Source: Albifimbria verrucaria (Eukaryota; Ascomycota; Sordariomycetes; Hypocreales; Stachybotryaceae). Taken from it: a stretch of DNA of 64,000 nucleotides. Below, piece after piece: positions 23,783 to 35,854 of this stretch (position 1 is its first letter; each line of letters starts with the position of its first letter). The DNA lies in NCBI GenBank assembly GCA_020081605.1, contig JAHREC010000018.1, forward strand, positions 2,852,001 to 2,916,000, in the 5' to 3' direction. The translations under genes were made by a program, and so were the position numbers. The notes below the pieces were generated by a model. The model searched no databases. It had not been told where the DNA came from and saw only the letters and a program-made list of their open reading frames with translations.

Positions 23783-26619
23783 TTAAGCAACGTAGCGGTA
23801 CGTCGCCGGCGCGTCTTCTTCATCGGGACGTTCCAGGTACTCTCGCACAATCAGATCTTCGATTCGCTTCTTGATCAAGGAAACGTCTGGCTTGAAACGG
23901 CCGGAAAGCTGATCGAGCACCTCACCCACAAGTTGCGAGTGACTGAGCTCCTTTCGAGACCTGTAAAATCAGTTAGTCAATACATGTTATGCCACCAAAA
24001 AATGCATCTTAACTTACTTCATGATTCTCACAATAGCTGCGTCCACAATGTGAGATCTAGTCTGCGTAGTCTTCTCCTCAGTCGTCTTCCTTTCCTGGGC
24101 ATCCTCAACCTTGGAGACTGCATTGATTATAGGTGCCTTGATCCTGATCGTTTTGCTCTGGAAAGAAGTGTTGAAGCTGAACTTGTCGCCCGTCTTGACG
24201 GATTTGGTTGGGGGTCCTTGGCCAATACTCGAGATTTAGGCGCAACAGCGATAGCAGTAAGCGTCCTCATGAGATCTTGAGTAGATATGCTTGTCTTGGC
24301 CTGAATCTCCTCAAACGAGAGGCTCTCGCCCTCCGGAACATCGTTGAAAAGTAGCAGTACCACCATGGCGAATGTAGGAACGTTGATTTCGTAACGTCGC
24401 TCCCGTGCTAGCGCTCCAGACTTACCTGGAATGGCCGGGAACGTGCATTTGACATCTGCGCTTCCCGTCGTACCAATCCACGTCAGTTTACGACCATTGC
24501 GGTTAGTCAGATAGAACTGCTCGAAGCTGGCTTGAAGTCGCTTGACCTCGTGGGGTAGTTGCAGCTCACTCGTGAGCCTTCTCCAATCTGAGCTGAGCGT
24601 CCCATCACCTCCGGAGGCCAGTAGTTTGTCGTCAGAACATTGATATTGAGATCGATGGTTTTGCTGCCATCCCCTGCCGTTCGAATATGATCTCGATAAC
24701 CGGACGTAAGCTCAGAAGATGTGACAAGATCTCGGAACATTCCTTCAAACTTGGTGGTGAACTGCTGTCCAAGTTCTTGCTTCATTCGAGATATGACTTG
24801 CTTTTCCACGTCGTGACTCTCCGATTTGCCGTGCAGCAATCGGCGTGCAAGATGGCGTTGGTAGTATGTCTGGAACAGATCCCTATCAAGCAGATAACGG
24901 ATGAGCACCACGGCCCTCTCCAAAATAGCATCCACTTCGGCCTCCGTTTTGCCCTTGATGCCTCGCTTTAGATTGTCGTCGATATATAGAGAGACATATT
25001 CAGAGCTTCGGCTAAACATGTTGATAAACTCGGAAAAACTCTTGGTCAGGGCGCTCTGGATAATTAGATCCTCCTGGAAGCAACGGCTCCATAGAGTATC
25101 AAATTTGTCCTTGAGATGAAGAACATCATCAACCCACTTGATTGCTGCTGCTGTCTGCTGAGCTGCAGGATTGAGTGCCTTCGGCTTCTCGCCGTCAGCA
25201 ACCTCCTCTCCGTCAGCAGTACCGGTTGAGAAATCGGTGTTCTTGAGCACTTTCTCAATCTCCAAACCGAGCTCGACAACTCTCTTCTGCAGGTTGGTTC
25301 GGAGAGCCATCTTTGCGGATCGACCCTCGATATCAGTCTGTAAAGAATGCTCAAATCCTCAAGCTTGTCGTTGTCAATCATCCATCTGAGGCCGCTACCC
25401 TCGATGGCAAGGAAGTCCGACAGATGGTCGATGATGAGCTGTTTCTCGATTACCTCCGATACTTTGGGAAGAGTTTCGAGCTCAATCATTCTTCCACAAC
25501 GATCCACCTCTTCATCCAATCGTCGCTGCGTGTGCCGAAGCCATGTACTCGCGTCGGACTCTCGTAGTAGACGCTCGCACTCTCGTCCGTAAAAATCAGC
25601 GCTGTTGCTCAAGAATCGAGGCTCGAATACAGTGAGGTAGAGCTTTTCACTCTCCGCCTCAGCTTCTGTCTCGTAGAGCGAAATCAGCATGCGGCTGCAA
25701 CTTCGAATAAGATTCCTATCGATGATGTCGCCCTCGCGCTCCATGTCGATCTGGTCCAACATAACCGAGATGAGGATATCAATGACCATGCTGTCGGTGC
25801 TCGGGTTGAGTCGAGACCGTAATATGTGATCACGGAAGAGCCCTATCGTGGTTGTGAACAGAGGAACCCGATCAGGCTCTTGTTGCGTGTAGCCACGGTC
25901 CAGGTACATGAGGATATCTGCCATCATGTTCATGGATGTGTTGTGGTCCTCCCAGGTATCTCTGATTCCCGTGAGAAATCTTTCTCCGGTTTGCCGTCTT
26001 TCGTTTACCGATCTCGCGGCTCTGTCAACCCCAATTTCCACCAAGCTTTGGGTGATCAGGACTCGGATTTTTGGCGTGACATTGTCGGCAAACCACTTCT
26101 CCTCGAATTCCTTGACGCGACTATATAAAACTTCGCCCTTCTTTTTCAGTACGATCTTGTACGCCGCTCGGTAAAGTTCTTCAAAAGAAAGTCGACTACA
26201 GCTTTTATTGTGGATGTCGCGAAAGGCTTGTTGGAGCATGTCCCAGCACGATTCGAAGTCGGCGCCTTCACCCGGCACATTAGGCTATGGGAAACGCGTT
26301 AGCCATACACTCGAAGCACATATCATCTATTTTCTCGATCATGGTTTCCGTTGTGCAGCGAATATCATCGATGAGTAACTCTTTGTCGGTGTACTCTAGC
26401 ACTTTGACCAATTCAGGTATCATCCAGTCCCTCTGTTCCGGATCGAATGGAACACGAGAAAACTCAGCTAGCCCATAGAGCTTCAAACTCAAGAGTCACA
26501 AGCAAATGACCAAAACCAAAATAGAGAATGACAATGTGGTAGGCGACTTACACGGACAATGCGCCGGGGCGGGCGGATGCGACCAGCCCTTGCTCCCGCT
26601 CCCCTCGCCCTGAAATCAT
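23783..26619 (-). CDS. CUL3: Cullin-3 scaffold of BTB-type ubiquitin ligases
   Basis: Exons on the minus strand: 26619-26554, 26284-24018 and 23959-23783. The N-terminal exon encodes an Arg-rich segment (RIRPPRRIV). The second encodes the cullin repeats from [13 protein letters not shown] and [15 protein letters not shown], then the cullin homology domain ([31 protein letters not shown]). The last exon encodes the winged-helix end with the Nedd8 acceptor region [17 protein letters not shown] and the classic YRYVA terminus. Four single-base losses are inferred near 26612, 25313, 24567 and 24215. With them the protein is 837 residues. The start is the least certain part because a shift lies just after the chosen ATG. 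It shares a 670 bp divergent region with SMD1. Confidence 0.92.
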
Positions 26620-27289
26620 TTTCCTGAAGCAGCTCTATAAGCTCGTTCTTTGACAAGAATTTTCCTTCTTTTTCTAGGCGTCGCCTATAGTGGGCGTCGC
26701 CACTCGGTCGTGCGGTCGTTCGCTCGGTATATGGAGGGGTAACAAAGGAACCAGGAGCCCACTCGAACAGCTAGGCTATGTATGGATGCTCGAGCTTCCG
26801 TAAAATCAAATGTGGCAGGTTCGATAAGCCAGAGTCCAAGCAGGTTGAGCGATGGATCGTGATGCGCGGCGCGGTGGGTGGGATGGCTCAACCTGCTCGC
26901 TCGCCAGGGTCGGCTGCCTTCTGCATTGTGAATGAGAGCGTCCCATCGACAGCTAAATAGTCCGATATCAATAGAAGTGGCGTAGAGCAAGGGAGTACTT
27001 ATCGATAACAAAAATTGGGGACCTGCGTTCGGTGGCGGAGTTGAAGAACTCTTTTCCGGCCTGCCCAAAGTTGGCCCAACAGGTACAGAGCAAAGGTACC
27101 TTCGCTGCTCACCCAGCCAGAAACCAGAATGGGCAGCTAAGGTACGTACCAGACACAGACAGTCACGTGAAGCTCGAGCTCCTCGATTTTTCCGTACTAC
27201 TGTGCTAGTCGTGAGCAGGCGGCCATACACCGAAGCATCGCGTGTGGGGATCCAACAAGACAATCGGCACAGCTGAGCTCACCGACACC
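26620..27289. promoter_or_regulatory. Divergent intergenic region between CUL3 and SMD1
   Basis: Holds the promoters of two essential genes reading outward. A 192-codon minus-strand open frame covers most of it, but has no recognisable content and looks like chance. GGTACC-type palindromic patches lie near 27097 and 27142. Confidence 0.5.
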
Positions 27290-27830
27290 ATGAAGCTCGT
27301 CAGGTAAGTTCGCGATTGCTAGAAGCTTTCCTCTGCTGTTTGGCTTTTGTTGCAGTGTTTGGTATTTTGGGAATAAACGAGCTAACCTCTATGCAACCAG
27401 GTTTTTGATGAAATGCGCCAACGAGACGGTGACGATTGAATTGAAAAATGGTATGGCGTTTCCAAGGCGATCGATGGTCCAGTTTGATCGTCTTTGAAAG
27501 CTCATCAAGCTCTTTACTAATTCTTTCATAGGCACCATTGTCCATGGCACCATTTCCTCCGTCTCGCCTCAGATGAACACGGCGTTGCGAACTGTCAAGA
27601 TGACCGCAAGGGGCCAGGAGCCCATTTCCTTGATACCATGAACATCCGAGGCTCTACGATCCGTTACTTCATCCTTCCCGACTCGCTACCCTCGATACCC
27701 TCTTGATTGACGATGCGCCCAAGCCTAAGAACAAGGCACGGAAGGAGACAGACCGGGGAGGCCGCGGTGGTCGTGGCAGGGAGGCGGCAGAGGCCGCGGC
27801 GGTCGTGGCCGTGGACGAGGACGGGGTTGA
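27290..27830 (+). CDS. SMD1: Small nuclear ribonucleoprotein SmD1
   Basis: Three exons: 27290-27303, 27401-27450 and 27532-27830. This is the Sm core protein of U1, U2, U4 and U5 snRNPs. Visible are MKLVRFLMKC, ETVTIELKNGT, the Sm1 motif, VSPQMNTALRTVKMT, the Sm2 motif MNIRGSTIRYFILPDSL, and a C-terminal RGG/GRG tail (arginine-methylation type). Three single-base losses occur near 27633, 27690 and 27780. Adding them gives 122 codons, the expected length. The intron positions, a very short first exon and one just after KNG, are plausible with clear acceptors. It ends tail-to-tail with MTQ2. Confidence 0.93.
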
Positions 27831-28093
27831 TAGAGAAGCGCCAAAACGAGGGGTCTACCAACGAGGAGCACGTGTGCCAACCACCAGGGATGTTGATGGA
27901 CCGAGGGTGCTCCAAGATATTACTGTGATATTGCAGTGCAATGGAATATGGCGTTTGGGGATGTCTTGGCCAACAAAAGCGCACGAGTCACTGCGTGCAC
28001 GCGACGAGAAGGCGTCGCTTTGTGTAATCATGTTTGATATGGAAACAGAACTAGATCCATACGCTTCGTCGGTGCCTCACAGCACCGGCCTCA

Positions 28094-28850
28094 TCAAGAT
28101 AACGCGCCCGTGTCCCGCCAGATCCTTACCACCTGCAGCTTCTCCCATCCGGCAGTCTTGCCACTTGAACCGACCGTCACGGCTCTCCATTCGGGGCCGA
28201 ATTGTTGAACGCGCTGCTTGACCTGCTCAGGCTTGTTCTGAGCGCAAAGCAGGATGTAGGCGCAGCCTCGTGATGAAAGGATATCCGGGAGCATGTCGAT
28301 CAGACGATCGGTTGTCTCCATGCCGTCCATGCCGCCAGCGTATGAGAGTGATAAGAGATATGAATCGTCGTCGAATGACGGCTTGTGATCTGGTGATATC
28401 TCGTCCGTGAAAGTAGCTGGCCGAGATGGCATATCCGGTGTCGGCACGTATGGGGGTTGAATATCAAAACATCAATGTCTTGTTTCCTCCACGGCGACGT
28501 CAAGTCGCCCATGCATGAGCCTATGTACATGCCATGCGTCGTCTTGTTGTCCTCCTGCGCCTTGCTAACGGTGCCCACCGTGGCCCGGCAAGCAAAGGCG
28601 TTCATGTCAACGCCCGCTGTCAACACATGGTTGCTGCCAAAGATCGTCTTAGCATGGGCATTGACGAAACCTATCACCACACCCGAGCCAGTTCCAATCT
28701 CCACCACAAGCGGGATAGCCCCGGAGAACCAGGTTTGCAAAATTCGGTTTCTCCCTTGGAAGACAGCGTGTCCAAGAGGAGAAACGAGTCCTCAGCGGGC
28801 TCGTACACCCGCTCGTAAGGCACGTGAGAAGTATCGGGTGTAGGAAGCAT
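28094..28850 (-). CDS. MTQ2: eRF1 N5-glutamine methyltransferase MTQ2 (HemK-like)
   Basis: A single exon for the class I SAM methyltransferase that, with Trm112, methylates the GGQ glutamine of release factor eRF1. Visible are the N-terminal VYEPAEDSFLLLDTL typical of MTQ2/N6AMT1, the SAM motif VEIGTGSGVVIGF, and the catalytic NPPY in DVLIFNPPYVPTP, which is interrupted by a single-base loss in a C run near 28458. Further on are SLSYAGGMDGM and a C-terminal strand ending VVRIWRD. A second loss, in a T run, lies near 28741. With both restored the gene has 253 codons. The neighbour on the left, SMD1, converges on it. Confidence 0.9.
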
Positions 28851-29314
28851 TGTCGTATTGATTTTGTTGTATGTCGTGAACCTCGTTGAAAATGCTTCAT
28901 TTGGGCTTGATACAATTCGATAGTCGAACATGCACGTGATATGGTTAGTCTCAACTACAAACCCACAACGACTAGATAATTGGAACGGCGAATAACAACT
29001 AGACAAAAGGCAATCCCAGGTTCACCAACTGGTGTGAGGTAATGAAAGAACTAATCGAATCTGTTCAGCGGTTGTGGTCACATTAATTCTTCGTATTCTT
29101 GGTTGTCGGTGGCTCAATGAGCGTGGACTTTGGCCATGAGATGGTGCACTCATAAACGGCCCAACCACTCATTTCATAGCAGTTCCATAGCTTCAACATG
29201 TCTTTTCCTGGCCTTGGAAACTGCTGCTGTATTCACCACTTCGGGTATTGTAAGGAAATTGCCCCAAAGCCCAATACTGGTTCAACACTCCCTCAAACAA
29301 CATCCACCGAATCT
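28851..29314. other. Intergenic region upstream of MTQ2
   Basis: Between MTQ2 and the small Cys-rich gene; all read leftward. No supported gene or repeat is seen. Confidence 0.5.
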
Positions 29315-29629
29315 TCATAAGATAACGCATCCATTTTTGCTCCTCCACACTTCACATCTACCCCCAGTCATCTTCATCCGGGCCTGTCCCCATTTGATAC
29401 CCCAGCCCATGCCGGTGACCATGCGTAGTGCGTTACGATCGTATAGTCCGAGTAGGTCACATTGCGGACATTGTCGACTGGACGTCTTGTAGAACTTCGG
29501 CGTGTCCCTGCTAACTCCATTGCCGAAGCTGCTGCAGTTGGAGAAACCTATGCCAGGCCCGCACGGCGTTGCGATGGCTGCCCAGAGGTGCTTGCATTTC
29601 TTATGTTGGAAGTAGGTGACGCTACACAT
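29315..29629 (-). CDS. Small Cys-rich protein, function unknown
   Basis: An intact 104-codon ORF with coding-like composition. The pattern is MCSVTYFQHKKCKHLW, a second Cys pair region (PCGPGIGFSNC, then FGNGVSRDTPKFYK), CPQCD, and a C-terminal part rich in Met, Gly and Trp. Cys and His spacing (C-x-H-x-K-C-x-H early, CPQC late) suggests a small metal-binding fold. I recall similar short, uncharacterised proteins in Sordariomycetes with the same opening (MC..xYFQH.C.H.W) but cannot name a family. There is no signal peptide. It lies 227 bp from the YVC1 stop, in the same direction. A chance ORF is possible, but motif layout argues for a gene. Confidence 0.55.
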   Translation of the reverse strand: MCSVTYFQHKKCKHLWAAIATPCGPGIGFSNCSSFGNGVSRDTPKFYKTSSRQCPQCDLLGLYDRNALRMVTGMGWGIKWGQARMKMTGGRCEVWRSKNGCVIL

Positions 29630-29855
29630 ATCTTGGGTTGTGCTTACAATGATGCTGGAACTCTTTTTAGAGACTTTGTTTTACGTTTGTATGTCAGCAC
29701 TGAGGAGTAGATGGCAACAACTGGGTCTGTTGATAAAAATTCAGGAAAAGCCACTCAATGTAGCGATTCACAGCTGCCAGCAGTTCCAATAACGTGACTG
29801 GTTCCATTCAATTGGGTATCGAATCCAAGAAAGCGCTCGCTTTTGTCAATCTAAC

Positions 29856-32290
29856 CTATGTCCGGCTCCTGAATGATGCCTCAGCAGCCAGCCCGTCGCC
29901 TTCTTGTAATGTCCTACTATCGCCAATTTCTGCTTCCTCCGTATCGCTAATCGCCTCTTCTTCCCGGGGCACCAGCCTCATTATCATGGCTTCCAGGCGG
30001 GCCATTGTCTTTTCCATGTTGTTTAGTCTCTGCGTCAGGACGCCCAGTTCTTCAGACTCAGACAAAGACTCTTGCAACTTCTGCGGTATCCCTGGGAACA
30101 TGGAATCTCGGCGAGATGGTCTTCTAGGCAGCGGCGGGTGCGACTCGTTTGTGTTGAGTCTGGTAAACTGTCTTCGAATCAGATGATGTGTAAGGTCATC
30201 GTCGACTGCAATGTCATTGTCATCTTCTGGCGGTAGGTCAAAGACATCGCGGAGGTCTCTGTGAGCAGGGATATGCCAGTTATGCCAAAGCCATTTCATT
30301 GCCGTGTTTTGGAATGAGTCGCTCATCTTGCGGTTTGGCCAAAGTAGACGGCGCTCAGCAACTGCAATGATGAGGAGTAGAGGCAGGTTGATGAGTCGAA
30401 CACTAAAAACGTGAATCTTGTGGAACCATCGCGGACTAACGATGAACTTTAGAGGCAAGAACAGAGTCACTGCCAAGATATTAAACGGAGGTTGGTAGGC
30501 AAATACTGCATCGGCCTTGACTCCTCCAACGTCAAGACGGCTCGCCGGAAATGAATTTCCGCCATTGCATTGGTGGAAATCGTGCTGAATGTGTTGGAGA
30601 GCATTGATACGAGGATAGTCAGGAACAAGGTGTTACCCAGAAAAGCAAAAGCCACCATAATGCTTGGTCCAAAATAGGTATGCATTTCAGACTGACACAT
30701 GGCATGTTAGCTTTTGGTCTAGACGTCAAGACTAATTTTCAAACTCACAGATCTTTGTATTCCAACACCATCAAGTCCAAACCAGATATAGATCATCCAC
30801 CGAAGAATTGTTCTGTCTTTGTTTAGTCACGAGATCTTCAGCGAGACATTGCCACACTTACAAGAGCGGGTGCGCACCCTCTCCTAACCAGAGTAGGCAA
30901 AGGAGAAATCCAAAGAAACACCAAGCAGCCAACGCTGTCAGTAGAAAAAGTCTGCCATCATGGATCTTAGGGAGAGAAAAGCAAGTTATCTGACAGCATG
31001 GTAAAGGCTAGGCGAGGGACGAGAACAGGAGCAGCCAGCGCGAGGACATCATAAGCCTGCTCCGCCGGGCCGGTATCATGTATCCGCCAGCCATGAACAC
31101 GTAAGCCAACATAGATGGTATAGATAGTGATGAAGGTGACATCGAGGAAAGACCACAAGTTTTGTGTATAGACATTCCTGGAGATATGTTAGGCTACTCG
31201 TGTTGATACTTGACAGAGAGGTATTGTCAAACTTACCATCCGTGGGCCAAAATTGTCGCAAACTGATCGAGTCCCCAGCCGCAAGCATAAATGGCAAAAG
31301 CAAGCTCCAGCAGAGTCAGTGTATGCTTCTCCCTGCGCACCATGACCCCGACATACAGGGCCAGTAGAATGGAGAACTGGATAGACTCGAGAATGTTACG
31401 TGTCCGAGGTACAGTCAAGCGATACTGGTTAAGCAAGGGGACTCGCGTGGTTCGTACAGCGAGATTGGCTTCAGTTTATAATGATCAGGGATGATATCCC
31501 AGAACGTGGAGGGGTGTAGATGATGCGACCCTCGTAAATAGCAGAGACGACCTTTTGACACGTTGTGGAGCTAAGGAAATGCTTGCTCTCCGTCAAAATG
31601 GCGACTTCGAGAGAAGGCAGAGTCCGATGATAGGACCAGGACGTCCTGCTCTTGGCTTCCTCACGAATATGTTGCGGAGCATTTTGGAAGGGCTCGAAGC
31701 CAGCAACAAGGATGTGTGCTAGGAGCAAAAGTCCGCCGGGTCCCTCATGGGCCTCGCCGAAACGACGCAAGATACGGCTGGCAATGAGCTCACACAGCGT
31801 GGCGCGAGTCCAGTTGACATTCTGGGGTTAGTTGAGTGAGACTGCTCCTCCAGAAACTGAGCACGGTTGACCAGCAGGCAATAAACTAAAGACGAAACTA
31901 ATTAGTTTTTTAAAAAAAATAAAAGGAGGGTGAAATAGTGAGCGTGTAATTCCGTACTGATTGAGATGTCGTCCAATTCGTAAAATTTGTCTACCAGAGG
32001 CCGTACCACGGTGAGGTTGATCTTCATGTCCCTCAGCTGCTCCAGGGTGAGATAATCCTCCACTACACTGATGATGTCGCGTCGTATCCTGTGAATGTTG
32101 GTGTATACAGGCAAATGACTATGCGGGTTCGTCATGCAGCTGTACATGTTGTCGCCATTGTCGCCATGGTCAGTATAAAGCCTCTCGAGCAGCGGCCGCC
32201 GCTCATCAGCCTGGTGAGCTGGTGATGGCTCTCGTGCCTGCGCAGCTTGCTGGCCTGGCACGGCCAGAACGATCCTCCGCCGGTCCCCAT
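29856..32290 (-). CDS. YVC1: YVC1-like vacuolar TRP-type cation channel
   Basis: Five exons on the minus strand: about 32290-31958, 31885-31237, 31177-30862, 30812-30749 and 30691-29856. The N-terminal cytosolic part starts near RRPLLERLY and includes HLPVYTNIHRIRRDIISVVE and RPLVDKFYELDDIS. Membrane segments follow (ESIQFSILLALYVGVMV; LLELAFAIYACGWGL; NLWSFLDVTFITIYTIYVGL; WCFFGFLLCLLWLG). The pore-like segment is IWFGLDGVGIQRS, then MVAFAFLGNTLFLTILVSML. The tail has a coiled coil (LTQRLNNMEKTMARLEAMI) and an acidic end. The family releases vacuolar Ca2+ in response to stretch and osmotic shock. Seven single-base losses are needed; the sum is then a whole number of codons (735). The ATG at 32290 is tentative because the first exon is itself shifted. 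Confidence 0.88.
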
Positions 32291-32958
32291 GGGCTCCTCG
32301 ATCAGAGGGTGTAGCTCGAGACGGCTGAGCGATGTTTGAGCGATGCTGAGCGAAAGCGTGAGAGAGGGAGAGAGGATTGAAGATAAGGACGAGGACGATA
32401 AGATGATAAGCTCGTGAAGGGAAAGAATGACGCCCAGGAAATACTTTGACTAAAAAAACAAGGACGAGGCTAAACAACGATGAAGACTATCAATGCACGT
32501 CAACGCAACGCAACGCAACGGTTTCGCAAGTAGCTGGAGGGTGGAAAGAAGCGTGCAAGTTACTTGGCTCCAATGCCTGGCGTCATGGACTGAACTGGAC
32601 TGGACTCGACAGGCACGGACTGTTTCACAACTCAGCAGGGCCGTTGGCGGTATGATTGGCTGGGCCCCACGATCCACTCCAACGCTCACCTACATAGTAC
32701 TAACTGTACTATTACAGTAGAGGAGAGGGCCGTCGGTGCATGGCAAGCAGCATAACAAGCATGGCGAGCATGGGTTGGCGCACCAAAGATTGCTTGACCT
32801 TATTTAATGGATTCCCGCTTGGCAACTTTTCTGCACCAACCAACTAACCAGCTACGAGCGGGTTCCATGCGCGCCTCGTCTTCCACGCAGTCCATGCAGA
32901 GAGTTCGCATCGTCACATACATACATACATACGCACATACACACACAAATAGCAAGCG
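32291..32958. other. Intergenic region between YVC1 and kinase gene
   Basis: YVC1 upstream side, with no supported gene. A CAACG pentamer repeat lies near 32498-32520 and a CATA repeat is listed separately. Confidence 0.5.
32914..32947. repeat. CATA/CACA microsatellite
   Basis: About five CATA units followed by a CA-rich stretch, directly after the 3' end of the kinase gene. Confidence 0.8.
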
Positions 32959-34339
32959 TCATACAGTTGTGTCGCAAACTAAGAATTCGGCATCAATTAT
33001 AGTCACGTGTTTCATGTCCATCGCTTCGCATATCAAAGCAGGAACAAGGCCATCATGTCGTGAATTAACTAGCAGCCAACATCTACTACAGCTTTGCATT
33101 GTCTCCCTCGCCTGCTGCGCCAGCGACCATGCCAGCTCTGCCAGCGGCGTCCTCGTTACCGCATTCTGCTTGGCCTTCTCACTGCTGGCCTGTCGGGCTG
33201 CATACCGCGCCGCGATGCCCTGGCAGATGGCCGCTAGCTTGAATATGCAGAATGCCATGCCCCAGCTCACCTCGGGCCGCGGGTCGTACCCGGACACTTC
33301 GGTATACCATGCCATGATCTGGTCTGGCTGTGGGAGACCCGGCGTGCGTCCTGGCAGGAACCCAGACATGTCATGCATCGTTGCTTTGGGATCCCTGGCC
33401 TGGTAGAACAGCATCATGAGGTTGCAGACGTCGGAGAGTGGATGTCCGACCGTGGACATTTCCCAGCTGTGGGGTTAGACGAGGTCAGCACCACGTTTTA
33501 GATAGTATAGGAACACAACGACAACAAGCAAGGAAAAGAGTCGGCTTTGGGAAGGGGAGGACATACTCCAGAATTCCAATCACCCGCGGCTCGGTCTTGT
33601 GGAAGACCAAGTTGTCTATCTTGTAGTCTCCATGCACCAACGTTGCCCGGTCTTTCGGTTGGGCCTTTTCGTTCATGAAGAAGCGCACCGACTCCTCGAA
33701 ATGCGGCAACTTTCCGACGGGCTCTTTGGTTTCCACATCGACCACCTTCTCCTGGCTGGCGCAGATGGTTGTCCACGTCTGGATCTGCCGGTTATAGAAC
33801 CCTACAGACTTGCCAAACGACTCCAGCCCGACCTTGCGGTAATCTACGGCGTGCAGCCGTGCCAGCGTCTGCGTCGCGTCTTTCCACATTTGCGTTCGCT
33901 CCTCTGGGGTGACGCCTGGCATCGTGAAATCCTCAATAATTCGGCCGTCAAGAAACTCCATGATGTAGAATGGCGTGCCAATAATGGACTCGTCTTCGCA
34001 CAGGCAGTACGTCTTGGGCACAGCCACGCCTGTGCCTTCGAGGGCGTGCATCACCCGGTATTCGCGCTCGACCTTGTGCGCAGTCTTGGAGATGAGCTTG
34101 CCGGGAGGCTTCTTGCGCATCACGAATCGCTTTCCGTCGGCGGCGGTGACCTGGTAGGTCGGGTTCGACTGGCCGAAGCCGAACTAGGAGCTGATGTTCA
34201 GCTTGGAACTACCGCAGTGGCATCAAGGATCAAAACTCACCTGCTTGAGGTCGATTGGGGTCTTTATCATCGGCACATTGGCTGCCAGATACCTCTCGAA
34301 CGCCTCCTGGTCGATTGGCTGCCGCACCCTGCCCGCCAT
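32959..34339 (-). CDS. APH-fold phosphotransferase (ACAD10/11 kinase-domain-like)
   Basis: Three exons on the minus strand: 34339-34241, 34183-33567 and 33466-32959, unbroken, 407 residues. This is a kinase-like fold of the aminoglycoside phosphotransferase superfamily. Visible are FGFGQSNPTYQV as the nucleotide-binding loop, FVMRKKPPG with the ATP-contact Lys, REYRVMHAL, VPKTYCLCEDESIIGTPFY, the catalytic loop LVHGDYKIDNLVFH (HxDxxxxN), and the metal-binding Asp in GILDWEMSTVGHPLSD, whose codon is split by intron 2. Eukaryotic relatives are the N-terminal domain of ACAD10/ACAD11, which phosphorylates 4-hydroxyacyl-CoAs, and stand-alone fungal proteins. The true substrate here is not known. 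No acyl-CoA dehydrogenase domain follows. Confidence 0.88.
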
Positions 34340-35854
34340 GATGATTTCGCTGACGGACTGACCGAGATCAAGCTTGGGAAAGCAGTAGAGGCAACAGTGG
34401 ATGGGTAACAAAAAGTCGTGGGATGTGTCGCGTATGTATCAAGTTTCGCCCGCTCGATCGCAATGTAAGATTGTTACATGTTGGTGTTGACGGATGATCG
34501 GAGTATTTGGCGGCATGGAAGCTCGGTCGTGCCGTGTCCAAGCCGAGGTCCAGATCCACGAGTCGAGGTACCTACCACCCGTCATTACACGCTACCTGTA
34601 ACTAACCTCGCTACACACTGACCTCGCTTTACACTAACCTCGTTAAGGGTCCCCCAGACCAACCCCAGACTCGCACTACCGGCGGGGTTGCTCACCTTCG
34701 TTCCATCTTCCCCTTGGCCCAGTTTGCGCTCGCTTCATTAGCCAAGCTCGTCAATGCTCAAATGATCGGCCAAGTACTTCGACCTACCAATACGATAACC
34801 GATCGACTTGAATTTCAAGTACATGGATGGGAAGATCTGCCTATTTGACCGGCCAGCCGACAACCCAATCGCTTCCTAGCCACAACCATACATAGCCCGC
34901 CCATGCACAACTTCAACTTCCACATCCACGTCACACAGCACCTACTTTGAGGGTATTCACTAAAAGAGAAAAATTGCATGAAACATATCATGTTCTTTAG
35001 AAAAATTCAATAATACTAAAACAGGTATCCCATTCGACAATTGTTGGAAGCCAAAGCCAGACATCCTGAAGCAGTAAATATCCGGTGACGGATTATCACG
35101 ATTTGAATCTATCCCGATCACCAACCCATTCAGTACTAAAGCACCCATAAAGTAAAAATTCTTGTTCTCAGTCTTCCAGCGACCTGGTTGGTGATGTGTC
35201 AAACTTTTTTTTCTTGGTTTTCGCCGCTGTTTGTGATTGTTTTCCATCTTTTCCCACATAGGTCTCCTCCTCGACCGTGTTTCCATAGTGCATTGTCCGC
35301 ATCAACTTCATGTGCTCGCTCAACGAAGAATTCCAAACGGCTACCAAGACCTCTTATTCCCTTCTAATTGCTTGACGAACAGGTACAATGGTTCGGTAGA
35401 AGGGTCAGGTCGGCTCCTCAAATGGAAACTGGTAAATGAAATAGAAAAGAAGAGGGTATCCGTCGTATCAAGTCATCCATGCATTCTGTCCGCCCAGTAT
35501 TGCCTCCGACCATACACAGCCCAAATTCTGTGTATGGAAATGCTGTTGCCAGTCCGGGTACTGTAACCTTTGCAAGAGAACAGAAAAAGAGAAGGAATGA
35601 AGAAAAAAGCAACATTTGAATCAAATACGCGGAACAGATGCTGCCTTTCTGCCGCGTAGGCAGCTCTCCAGACACACCCCATCTGTTGACCAAACTTTGA
35701 TAGTTAAGCAGTGTCTCTCTCTGCTGAGTAGCACACCAAATCTGTGCCTTGACATCTTCAGAGTACTAGTCAGGACAAACACGCTCTCAAACCCCATATC
35801 GGGTTTGTTCCACCAAAACGTTCTGGTTCAAGCGACGGGTGACAAGCGTTTTGT
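34340..35854. other. Intergenic region between kinase gene and HAP2
   Basis: 1.5 kb with no supported gene. The right part, AT-rich and ahead of the HAP2 stop in transcription terms, is probably HAP2 3' UTR; the left part is the kinase promoter. A short repeated phrase, ACCTCGCTACACACTGACCT-like, occurs at about 34606-34645 (AACCTCG three times). Confidence 0.5.

Noticed and set aside
26685..27263. 192-codon minus-strand open frame between CUL3 and SMD1
   Set aside because: No recognisable content, it fills a divergent promoter region, and a frame of this size is not rare by chance across six frames.
31902..32477. Long N-terminal extension of YVC1 from a TTG at 32477
   Set aside because: There is no ATG in that frame until well inside the conserved part, and the upstream residues look like translated 5' UTR. 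An ATG at 32290 with one restored base is more likely.
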